A stretch of 63,846 nt of DNA from Rhodospirillaceae bacterium. GTDB taxonomy: Bacteria > Pseudomonadota > Alphaproteobacteria > UBA6615. A program made the position numbers and the translations under genes. The stretch covers positions 1-63,846 of the forward strand of contig PBPM01000067.1 in assembly GCA_002724635.1 (NCBI GenBank), written 5' to 3'. The notes below the pieces were generated by a model, which saw only the letters and a program-made list of their open reading frames with translations, was not told where the DNA came from and did not search any database. Shown here one piece after another: positions 24,922 through 34,300 of the stretch (its first letter is position 1; each line of letters starts with the position of its first letter).

Positions 24922-25758
24922 GTGAACACTCAACCAATCCAGAGTTTCCTTGCAACGAGTTCTAAAGCGTTTGTGGTACTTGCAGCGTGTTTTTTGGCCA
25001 TCCCAGTTGCTTCCGCGACGGACCTTAGTGGGCGAGCCATTATGGATCAGGTTGCAGAGCGGCACGATAAACCGTTTGAGTTTGAAGTTCAGAAAATGCG
25101 TCTTATTGATCGGTCTGGCAACGAGGAGCTCCGTGACGTTAAACGGTATGCGCGAGAGGTAACTGAGGAAGACACGCATTTTCTGATGGCATTCCATTCG
25201 CCCTCGGGAATTCGTGGAACCGCGCTTTTGACCTGGCAGCACGATAATAAAGATGATGACCAATGGCTTTATTTGCCTGCTCAAGGTAAAAAAGCAAAGC
25301 GCGTGGCAAAGGGTGGAAAGAAAAACTATTTCATGGGAACCGATTACACATTTGAGGATTTAATTTCAGAATCGAGAGATAAGTTTACCTATAATCGCCT
25401 GGAAGATGTTGTTGAAGAAAAGAGAAAATTATTCGTGGTGGAGGCCTTTCCAAAGGATGAATCCGTAAAGGAAGAAACAGGATATAAATTTCGACGTATG
25501 TTTATTGACCAAGATATCTTTTTCGTTATGAAGACAGAGTATTTTGATAAACGCGGACGTTTTATTAAGCGTCAAACGGCCCATGACGTCTCCCAGGTCG
25601 ATGGAAAAACATACCGCGCTAAAAAGAACATTATGAAGAATAAAAAATTGAAGCATGAGACCCACGTTACGATTCTAGAGCGCACTTTTGATGAATCTGA
25701 TGTTCCGGAAAAGTTATTCAACACCCGCTTTATTACGCGCAATAAGCACATGCGGTAA
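24922..25758 (+). CDS. periplasmic LolA-like outer-membrane lipoprotein-sorting protein
   Basis: I place the start at GTG 24922, after AGAGAGAAG, giving 278 residues with a signal peptide (FVVLAACFLAIPVASA, cleavage before Thr-Asp). The mature protein has the pattern of the 'outer membrane lipoprotein-sorting protein' family: TWQHDNKDDDQWLYLPAQGK, RVAKGGKKNYFMGTDYTFEDL and RRMFIDQDIFFVMKTEYFD. This is a LolA/LolB-like half-barrel that binds lipid. Such genes repeatedly neighbour MMPL/RND transporters, as here. It probably hands a lipid or lipidated cargo between the RND pump and the outer membrane. Confidence 0.85.
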   Translation: MNTQPIQSFLATSSKAFVVLAACFLAIPVASATDLSGRAIMDQVAERHDKPFEFEVQKMRLIDRSGNEELRDVKRYAREVTEEDTHFLMAFHSPSGIRGTALLTWQHDNKDDDQWLYLPAQGKKAKRVAKGGKKNYFMGTDYTFEDLISESRDKFTYNRLEDVVEEKRKLFVVEAFPKDESVKEETGYKFRRMFIDQDIFFVMKTEYFDKRGRFIKRQTAHDVSQVDGKTYRAKKNIMKNKKLKHETHVTILERTFDESDVPEKLFNTRFITRNKHMR

Positions 25759-25811
25759 CGGTCAGAGTGGCCTAGTATTCTGTCTTTATATTGAATTGAA
25801 GGGTTTATCGC

Positions 25812-28517
25812 ATGATTGAAACAATTATGACTTTTGGGAGCAGAAATAAGCTCATTTCCTTGGTCGCGCTTGTTCTTATATCGGCAGTGTTGGGCTCAGG
25901 GCTCCCCAGCCTAAAAATTGATACAAGCTACGACAGCTTAATCAGCGAAAACGATCCAGGTTGGCCTGGATATAGAGAAACGATTAAAGAGTTTGGTTCT
26001 GACAACACAACGATCGTATATATTGAGGACAGTAATTTATGGCAGGAAAATAAACTACTTGCCATAGAAGACGCGGCTTATGCTTTAGAAGATCTTGACA
26101 ATGTAGAGAAAGTAGAAAGCCTCTTTAGTGTTTTAAATATCCGCGACAAAGACGGATCCTTGGACATGGGAAAAATCATGTCCGAGACTCCAATGGATCA
26201 AAAGGGTATCGATCAGGCGCGTGCAAATGCCTTGTATAGCCCGCTAATTAGAAACAACTTCATATCAATCGATGGCAATAAGACGGCAATCAATATAACC
26301 GTTAGCCGTGACCGGAAAGATCCGCAATTTAATATCGATTTTTTTGAAAAGGTTGAGGAGATTTTGGTTCCGCTAAGGGGCGAAGTCGATGCAGTTTTTC
26401 AGGTAGGTCCACCGAGATTAAATGTTGAGATTGAGAAGGGCATGTTCTCTGACATGCAACTTTTGTCTCCTATCTCGACCTTGATTCTCGTTGGGACAAT
26501 AATATTTTTTCTGCGGACATCTACAGCAGCAATTATCCCGATTGCAACCGCTACGATCAGTATTATGTGGACTTTTGGGTTTATGGGACATTTCGGTCTT
26601 CCGTTAACCCTGCTGACAGCAATAGTCCCGTCCCTAGTGATTGTAATTGGTTCGACCGAGGATACCCATCTTTTGTCAGCATACTTACACGGAGTTGCAA
26701 AAGACGGGGATCGTAAAAAAGCAATTCGCTACATGGCCAAACATGTTGGCCTTCCGATCTTTATTACTTCTTTTACGACCGCCATTGGTTTTGGCTCTAA
26801 CGGAATCAATGATATTCCACTTATCCGTGATTTTGCCTATGCAACTGCGTTTGCAATGATTGCAAACCTCGTATGCACTGTATTGGTGGTTCCGTTGCTG
26901 TTGTCGCTTATCGGTCCGAAAAAGACTGTGATAGCAAATGAAGAAGGCGCTGAGGCTACTGGCATAATGGGGCTTATTACCCGTGGATTTTTAAATCTAG
27001 TTGAAAATCACCGGGTCCTAGTCATGTCGGTTACAGCTATAGTTGTGGCATTTTTTGCCTACCACGCTACAACGATCAAAGTAAGTAATGATCCGTTGTC
27101 TTATTTCAAATCATCCCATCCGATAGTTGCGAATGCGAACGTTCTTCATGAAAATTTAGCGGGAATGCAAATATTTTACCTCACCATAGAAAGGGATGAA
27201 GAGGAGGCATTTTTAAAACCTGAAAACCTAGTAATGGTTGACGATTTAGTGAAGTTCATGCGATCGCAACAGTCGTATGATAAGGTTATCTCGATTACTG
27301 ACTATTTTTCTCTTGTTAATCAAGAGATGAATAGCAGCAACGCAGATTATTACCGTGTGCCCGAGACAAAGGAGCTCGCAGAACAATATTTGCTTATGTT
27401 TCAAAGGGCAGATGTTGAGCGTTATTTGAGTGCAGACAACAGGAAAGCCAATATTCTCGTTCGGCACAACATGTCAGAGTCGTCTGAATTAAACAGTTAT
27501 CTTGATGGAGTCGAAAAGTATCTCGCCAGCAACCTGCTTCCGGGTACAAAATATCAATTTTCAGGGGAAAACTTAATGATAAATAGAGCCGCTGAATCAC
27601 TGTTCAGTGGCCAAGTCGAGTCTCTCGCTATTTTACTTGCAATAATTTTTATCATTATTGCGTTCCTCTTTTCCTCACCCCTCGGTGGTTTGGTTTCGCT
27701 AGGGCCGAATGCATTTCCGGTTGTTTTAAATTTTGGGGTGATGGGGCTCCTAGATATACCGCTCAATCCAGGGACGGCAACTGTCGCTGCCATTGCGGTT
27801 GGTATCGCGATAGATGATACGACGCACCTCTTCACTCGTTACAAAGACGAATGTTTGGAAACACCGGATAACGACGTAGCTGTAAGAAAAACCGTGGTCG
27901 CAGAATCGGTGCCAGTTATATCGACATCGATTTCTCTGGCCTTAGGTTTCGGGGTACTATTTTTCTCAAATTTCGCGATAGTTATGCAGTTTGGCATACT
28001 CGCTGCGATGACAATGGTGTACGCAATGTTAGCGGACCTATTGCTTACGCCAATTATATTGCGAAGGCTCCGCTTAGTAAGCGTTTTTGATATGCTAAAA
28101 ATATCAATTCAAGATCGCTTATTGACGGAGAGCTCTATATTTAGATTTATGTCAAAAAGTCAGATTAAAAGGGTGATTCTGTTGTCTCAAATAGAATCAG
28201 TCGAGCCCAATCAAAGGGTTATTGAACATAACACCGAAGGCCATTTCATGTATGTAGTGGTAGAAGGGTCATTTGAGGTTTATCAACCCCAAAAAGATAG
28301 TACTGATGTAGTAGCCAACCTAGGTCCAGGAGATGTCTTCGGAGAGGTTGGATATTTAGGCGCGAGCAAAAGAACCGCTGACGTTATCGCAAAAGAAAAT
28401 GGAAAGATTTTAAAGATAACTGCAGATAATGTGTCAAAGTCTCTTCGGTTCTTCCCGCGGACATCTGCCTTATTTAACGAGAATATTGCGCGTGTTCTCG
28501 CGAGCAGAATGCGATAA
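25812..28517 (+). CDS. RND/MMPL-family transporter with C-terminal CNB domain
   Basis: This 901-residue inner-membrane protein has the two-fold RND plan. TM1 (about 14-32) is followed by a periplasmic domain, five further TMs, then TM7 (about 400-418), a second periplasmic domain and five more TMs. The conserved segments GSTEDTHLLSAYLHG and GIAIDDTTHLFTRYKDE correspond to the repeated MMPL cores. Residues ~780-890 form a CNB domain (VVVEGSFEVYQ, FGEVGYLGASKRTADVIA) with Glu845 and Arg854 of the cassette. RND pumps normally end after TM12, so this fusion is unusual. It suggests ligand-gated export. It is followed 2 bases later by an outer-membrane barrel gene. Confidence 0.88.
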   Translation: MIETIMTFGSRNKLISLVALVLISAVLGSGLPSLKIDTSYDSLISENDPGWPGYRETIKEFGSDNTTIVYIEDSNLWQENKLLAIEDAAYALEDLDNVEKVESLFSVLNIRDKDGSLDMGKIMSETPMDQKGIDQARANALYSPLIRNNFISIDGNKTAINITVSRDRKDPQFNIDFFEKVEEILVPLRGEVDAVFQVGPPRLNVEIEKGMFSDMQLLSPISTLILVGTIIFFLRTSTAAIIPIATATISIMWTFGFMGHFGLPLTLLTAIVPSLVIVIGSTEDTHLLSAYLHGVAKDGDRKKAIRYMAKHVGLPIFITSFTTAIGFGSNGINDIPLIRDFAYATAFAMIANLVCTVLVVPLLLSLIGPKKTVIANEEGAEATGIMGLITRGFLNLVENHRVLVMSVTAIVVAFFAYHATTIKVSNDPLSYFKSSHPIVANANVLHENLAGMQIFYLTIERDEEEAFLKPENLVMVDDLVKFMRSQQSYDKVISITDYFSLVNQEMNSSNADYYRVPETKELAEQYLLMFQRADVERYLSADNRKANILVRHNMSESSELNSYLDGVEKYLASNLLPGTKYQFSGENLMINRAAESLFSGQVESLAILLAIIFIIIAFLFSSPLGGLVSLGPNAFPVVLNFGVMGLLDIPLNPGTATVAAIAVGIAIDDTTHLFTRYKDECLETPDNDVAVRKTVVAESVPVISTSISLALGFGVLFFSNFAIVMQFGILAAMTMVYAMLADLLLTPIILRRLRLVSVFDMLKISIQDRLLTESSIFRFMSKSQIKRVILLSQIESVEPNQRVIEHNTEGHFMYVVVEGSFEVYQPQKDSTDVVANLGPGDVFGEVGYLGASKRTADVIAKENGKILKITADNVSKSLRFFPRTSALFNENIARVLASRMR

Positions 28518-28528
28518 CGGTGGGGCCG

Positions 28529-29896
28529 ATGAACAAGTTATTTGACAGAAAAGTGACGAGATTTTCGTATTTTTTTTCGGTAATGCTTTATTTCTCGATT
28601 GCCTCCTATTCCGCATATGCGGGATCAGGCATGGAGTTTGATTTTAACCCTCTTGAATACGAGTATACGGCTTCATCAACTTACTTCCAGGCGGGAATCG
28701 AGGGCCAAGATGAATACCGCGATGATGATAGGCTGAAGTTATGGAATAAGCTCGTGATTGAAAACGATGGGTCTTTCTCGGAAAACCTATTCTATGAGAT
28801 TTCCGGCCAAATCATGTTTTCAACCAATGAGAGCGATTATAGGGGGGTCTTCACGGGGAGAAGAAATACTAAGAAAACAAATGCGTTTGTCGACCTAAGT
28901 AAGCTTTCGATAAGCTATGAGGCGGACAGCTATACCGTATTTTTTGGGAAGCTTAGAACAGATGTAGGTTTTGCCGAAATTTATTCGCCTGTAAATGTTT
29001 ACTCATTTAGCAACGGAGCGGATCCCATCCATGCTCAAGAGTTTGGTTTGTGGCAAGCACGAGTGGAGGTCCCAGTAGGAGACGATACTGCGTCCTATGG
29101 GATTATGTTTTTCGAAGAGAACGGCCACCAGCCATCTGGTGCCTCGCGCTGGCAAGGATCATCGGGTGACAGCGCTTTTTTCGGTACCGGCGATCTCGGG
29201 GTGCCCAGCGGTACACAAACAAAATTCGTAACACGACCGCGAGATGATCGGCCATCAAATTGGAGCCATATCGTTCAATACGACGGTATTCGAGAAGGCC
29301 TCGATTTTTTCGGGATTTTATACGTAGGTCCCGCCCCGTATTCGGTCTTGAAGTCTACGGATACGGTTGGAACCTTCGATAAGGTAAAGCCTTGGATTAC
29401 AGCTGGCTCATTTGGAGTAGCAAGCACAATCGGTGCTTGGAAAATCTATACAGACAATTATTTACAATTTTCACATTCTGATACTGATGACGATTTTCTC
29501 AAGACCGTTTGGGGTATTAGCTACCGTGAAACCGACCTTGCTAATGAGTTTGGGCTTAAAGAGGTTGAGCCAATTCTAGAGATTTCGAATGATGTAATCA
29601 CGGAACGTCAACAACACCAAGAATTCGTTCAAAGCTCCAGGAGGGGCAGGCCGCATCGCCAAAGTGCATTATTTCAGATCAAAGTTGACATTAATGATGA
29701 CTGGAGTGCCCGCGTCGGCGGCAGCTTTAATCTTAGAGATAAAGATTCTTCGAGCGGTTTTGTCATTCGCTACTCGCCTAATGACGATACGGATATATCG
29801 TTAAAAGGATCCTCTTATTCGGGTAAAGATGGAACACAGTTTGGGCGGTGGCGGAAAAATGATTTTGTCGAACTCGAGTATTCGTTGAACTTTTAA
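28529..29896 (+). CDS. outer-membrane beta-barrel protein, unknown family
   Basis: The frame opens at 28520, but MNKLFDRK at 28529 is the more natural start, giving 455 residues. A signal peptide (FFSVMLYFSIASYSAYA) leads into long stretches of alternating polar/hydrophobic strands rich in Tyr, Trp and Asp. The end, DFVELEYSLNF, has the terminal aromatic residue typical of BAM-assembled barrels. It resembles porin or DUF1302-like barrels encoded with RND/LolA-like pairs, but I cannot assign a family. Its position directly after the RND gene suggests it completes a trans-envelope route or receives its cargo. Confidence 0.7.
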   Translation: MNKLFDRKVTRFSYFFSVMLYFSIASYSAYAGSGMEFDFNPLEYEYTASSTYFQAGIEGQDEYRDDDRLKLWNKLVIENDGSFSENLFYEISGQIMFSTNESDYRGVFTGRRNTKKTNAFVDLSKLSISYEADSYTVFFGKLRTDVGFAEIYSPVNVYSFSNGADPIHAQEFGLWQARVEVPVGDDTASYGIMFFEENGHQPSGASRWQGSSGDSAFFGTGDLGVPSGTQTKFVTRPRDDRPSNWSHIVQYDGIREGLDFFGILYVGPAPYSVLKSTDTVGTFDKVKPWITAGSFGVASTIGAWKIYTDNYLQFSHSDTDDDFLKTVWGISYRETDLANEFGLKEVEPILEISNDVITERQQHQEFVQSSRRGRPHRQSALFQIKVDINDDWSARVGGSFNLRDKDSSSGFVIRYSPNDDTDISLKGSSYSGKDGTQFGRWRKNDFVELEYSLNF

Positions 29897-29950
29897 AAAC
29901 GGCGAGAAGATTAACGAGTGGCGTAACTATAAAGCTTTTACTGGTCTAAA

Positions 29951-31360
29951 ATGCTTAAAATTATTAATCTCTATTTGAAAATGTATAGATTAATTGGCCT
30001 TGTGAAAAAGCCATGTATAAGTATACCAAAAATATGTTTTATGTATTTTTCCGCTGCTGTTTTTGCCATCTTCGTTTTAAGTGGTAAATCGCAAGCGTTT
30101 GAATTGAACCTGAATAAGACATGCGAAGACCAGGAAAGTTGTTTAATCCATCTGTTGAGTATCGATCCTCGCATCAAATCGGCCCGAAAGGTCTTGGAAG
30201 CATCGCTATTTGATGTGGAGCAAGCGAAAGCAGCTTTTCTGCCGACCCTTAACATCACATCAGACTTGGGTAGAGAATATATCGACAACCCGTCTACGCG
30301 GACGGCTGGCAGCGATTACTCTATGCTTTTCAAAAGAAATATTGTTGGGCTTGCGAACATCAATATATATTCGGGTGGACGGGATACTGCTATTCTTGAT
30401 AATTCGTACAATACCCATCAGATGTCGCAGTTGAATTATCAAGCGGTAGAGAGCGCCGTAATATTAGAGGGGCTGACAGTATTTTTAAACCTAATTAAGT
30501 CACGACATCTTTTAGGGCTATCAAAAAAAGGTGAGGAGATTGTTAAAGAGCAGCTTGAGCTCGAAGATTATAGGGTTGAGCAAGGCCAGTCGTTAGCTGT
30601 CGACGTCTTGCAGGCAAAGGCGCGACTTCAAATGGCTCGTCAAAGGACCGTTCAGTTGAAGGGCAAGGTGGTTGAGGCCTACGATAGGTTTGTCAATACA
30701 TTCGGGCTTTTGCCGCCTGATAATAGCGCTAATGAAAATTATGCAATTGATCTACCGATAGTGGATTTCAATTTAAATGGTCTCATAGATATTGGTAATA
30801 CAAATAATATAGGTATCCAATTAGCGAAGAAATCAATTCAAGCAGCAGATCAGCAAAGAGCGATATCAGAGTCGACCTTTTACCCGAACTTAAATTTTGA
30901 AGTACGCGGAAGTTATGAAAGAGATGCCGGAGCGACAGTAGGTTGGCGTACCGACTTTTCATTGATGCTAAAGGCATCTTGGCTGATATTCGATGGTTTT
31001 TCGACGTCGAATGCTGTTGCTAGTGCGAATAAACAACTCTCAGCAAGGCTTGATGATAACAGAGAGGCCCATAGGCGGCTAAAGATCGACCTAAATTCTA
31101 TGATTTCTCAATACGTCACCACCGTTGAAACTCTTAAAATTCTAGAGAACGCCTATAATATCTCTCAGGAAATGGATCGAGCACGCATTAAGATGGAGGA
31201 AGCGGGTAAGGAGACGTTAATAAATGCGCTTGATGCAAAGAGTCAAGTTATCGATGCGCAAATAGCGTTAGATGGTATGCGATTTGACTTAAATTTAATA
31301 AAAATACAAATTTATCAAATGATCGGAATGTTAAGTAGGGAAGAATTGAATCTTGGTTGA
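29951..31360 (+). CDS. TolC-family outer-membrane channel of type I secretion
   Basis: This 469-residue protein has an unusually long N-terminal region before the hydrophobic signal (CFMYFSAAVFAIFVLSGKSQAF); an internal Met could be the true start. Two OEP repeats follow: SARKVLEASLFDVEQAKAAFLPTLNI in the first half and AKKSIQAADQQRAISESTFYPNL in the second. This is the duplicated coiled-coil/beta plan of TolC. The 3' end overlaps the adhesin gene by 8 bases, so the two are translationally coupled. With the ABC and HlyD genes downstream it completes a dedicated type I secretion system. Confidence 0.88.
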   Translation: MLKIINLYLKMYRLIGLVKKPCISIPKICFMYFSAAVFAIFVLSGKSQAFELNLNKTCEDQESCLIHLLSIDPRIKSARKVLEASLFDVEQAKAAFLPTLNITSDLGREYIDNPSTRTAGSDYSMLFKRNIVGLANINIYSGGRDTAILDNSYNTHQMSQLNYQAVESAVILEGLTVFLNLIKSRHLLGLSKKGEEIVKEQLELEDYRVEQGQSLAVDVLQAKARLQMARQRTVQLKGKVVEAYDRFVNTFGLLPPDNSANENYAIDLPIVDFNLNGLIDIGNTNNIGIQLAKKSIQAADQQRAISESTFYPNLNFEVRGSYERDAGATVGWRTDFSLMLKASWLIFDGFSTSNAVASANKQLSARLDDNREAHRRLKIDLNSMISQYVTTVETLKILENAYNISQEMDRARIKMEEAGKETLINALDAKSQVIDAQIALDGMRFDLNLIKIQIYQMIGMLSREELNLG

Positions 31361-34300
31361 GGTGCTCACAAATATCAAGGGCGAGGCACTCGATGCCGGT
31401 TTGGAGCGCTTTGTTGATATAGCGCGAAGTCCGGTTTCGGGTTCTGATGGCGGGCATAATTTTAGTTCTGTAGTGCAGACCGAGAGAGGGGGGGATGTAG
31501 TTGTCTCAAATGTGGAGGTTCTTCTATCAGGAATGTATATTCGTGAAGGGGGGGATTTAATATTAAGTCTGGATGGCGAAAAGATATTAATTAAAGATTT
31601 TTTTAGTGCAGAAAAAGTGCCCGATATATATTCGGAAAGTGGTGTAAGAATTGCGGGAGAATTAGCTGAGAGACTGGCGGGTTCAATTGCTCCTGGGCAG
31701 GTCGCGCAAATTGTTGAGGGGGCGGCATTAGAATCGATCGGTGTGGTTCAAAACCTTGGAGGTTCAGTTAGGGCGGTACGCGCTAATGGCATGAGCGTGG
31801 AGTTGAAAATAGGAGATCCGGTTTTTCAGGGTGATGTTATCGAAACCATAGGGTTGGGTTCTGTAGGGCTGATATTCAACGATAACTCGACGATCTCGTT
31901 ATCAGAGAATGGCAGGATGGTTCTCGATGAGTTCGTTTATGATCCGGCAACAGAATCGGGTTCTTCTGCAACATCACTTGTTCAGGGTGTTTTCTCGTTT
32001 GTATCGGGAAAGATAGCAAAAAGCGGGGACGACGCGATGAGCGTAACCACTCCCGTTGCTACAATAGGTATTCGCGGAACGACAGTGGCCGGGCGCGCAG
32101 CACAAGAAGGGCAGGAAAACACGATAGCGCTATTGAATGATCCTGATGGCGGTGTAGGGCAGATTACGATTTCTAATGCGGCGGGTTCTCAAGTCCTAAG
32201 TCAAGCCGGTCAGGCGGTCACTCTGAGTAGCTTTACTGAGCCACCGCCGCTACCTGAAATTCTTCCTCCTCAGCTGATCCAACAACAATTTGGATCAGCA
32301 ATTTCACAAAGGCCCACCCAACGATCAGTGGATGAGCAGCGGCGTGAAGAAACGCGCCAAGCTGAGCAGAGCCAACAACAAGAAAATCAAGGCGAAGAAC
32401 CGCAAGAAGAAACTTCCCCAGAACAGGAGGAAGACCCTTCAGAGGAAGGTGAGATCTCGGCCGAGGAAGAGGATGCCGCGGAGGAAGACGACGCCGCTGA
32501 AGAAGGTGACGACGAAGAAGATGGCCCCGAAGAAGGTGATGAAGAAGATGGCCCCGAAGAAGGTGATGAAGAGAGCCCGTTAGAAGGCGAAGAGCCAGGG
32601 GAAGAAGGGGATTTGCCCCCTAGTAATGAAGAGAGTTCTCTCGAGGGAGAATCTGAGCCGGGGGCATCTGCAGAAGGCGCAGCCGAGGGAGATGAAGCTC
32701 TCGCAGAAGGCGAAGTACCACCTGAGCTGGCCGAGGGAGATGAGGCTCTCGCAGAAGGCGAAGTGCCACCTGAGCTGGCCGAGGGAGCTGATGCTCTCGC
32801 AGAAGGCGAAGTGCCACCTGATCTGGCCGAGGGAGCTGATGCTCTCGCAGAAGGCGAAGTGCCACCTGAGCTGGCCGAGGGAGCTGAGGCTCTCGCAGAA
32901 GGCGAAATGCCGCCTGAGGCCCTGACGGCAGCGGAGGCTTTTGCAGAAGGCGAAGTGCCACCTGAGCTGGCCGAGGGAGCTGAGGCTCTCGCAGAAGGCG
33001 AAGTGCCACCAGAGGTTGCAGCGGCAGCTGCGGCTTTTGCAGAAGGGGAGGTGCCCCCTGAGGTTGCAGCGGCAGCTGCGGCTTTTGCAGAAGGGGGGGT
33101 ACCCCCTGAGGTTGCAGCGGCAGCTGCGGCTTTTGCAGAAGGGGAGGTGCCTCCTGAGGTTGCAGCGGCAGCTGCGGCTTTTGCAGATGGCGGCTCTCCC
33201 GGCGACTTTGCGGAAACGTTGGGGCCGTCTGACGCCTTCGCAGATGGCGGCTTTCCCGAACCGTTGGGGCCGTCTGACGCCTTCGCAGATGGCGGCTTTC
33301 CGGAACCGTTGGGGCCGTCTGACGCTTTCGCAGATGGCGGCTTTCCGGAACCGTTGGGGCCGTCTGACGCCTTCGCAGATGGCGGCTTTCCGGAAACGTT
33401 GGGCCCGTCTGACGCTTTCGCAGGTGGCGGCTTTTCGGAAACGTTGGGGCCGTCTGACGCTTTCGCAGGTGGCGGCTTTTCGGAAACGTTTGGGCCGTCT
33501 GATGCTTTCGTGGGGGGAGGTGCTTCAACAGACCCCTTCTCTTTCTCCGATGGGGGGGCTGGTGCTGGGCCTACATTTGAAACGGCTGCCGCTCTCACAA
33601 GCTTCGATAGTGCAAGTTATCTTGGTACTACAGATCTCTTTTATGATCCTTTAGTTGGCGACAGCTTTGGCGGCGACTACAGCCTATTGGACGCTGGACC
33701 AACTGGTGGTTACTCTACCTTTTCTGATGATTCTTATTCTTCATTCTCTCCTGATTATTCATTCGAATCCGAATATTTTTCTCCCGAAACAGAGGTCTAC
33801 TCATCAACTGATTCATATGACTACCAATACTACGAAACCAGCGGGCCCAGCGCTGGCTCAAGCCTTGGCCTTGGAAGTGGGGCGAATGTTCCGCCCACTT
33901 CCAGTGACAAAACAATTTTAGTATCAAAAGATACAAATTATGTTTTCCAGGTGTCGGATTTTTATTTTTCTGATGATAACGCAAGTGACACTCTTGACTC
34001 GGTCAAAATAACTTCTTTAGTCGATAAAGGCGTTATCGAATCATATGATGGATCTTCATGGAGTTCTGTAAGTGTTGGTGACGAGATCTCCAAAAGTGGC
34101 CTCGAATCTGGGTATCTAAGATTTGTCCCTGCCAGCGGAGAAACCGGAGATAATTATACTTCGGGAGGATTCCAGGTCTCAGATGGGACTAATTATTCAG
34201 TAGATTCAAATATATTAACGATTGATATTGGCGTAGGATCCCGTTCCTATACTGAGGGTTCGGGTACGGGAAAAGAGATGTTTCTTGGTGGTAATTTCAT

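Noticed and set aside
32620-33528. Second minus-strand frame through the same repeats
   Set aside because: Same cause: period-3 repeats leave all frames open; the product is Arg/Leu/Pro low complexity.
32387-33598. Long minus-strand open frame (403 codons, Ser/Ala/Pro-rich) opposite the adhesin repeats
   Set aside because: It mirrors the acidic and repetitive coding of the adhesin. Stop-free antisense frames are expected from the repeats, and it has no independent motif or ribosome-binding site.
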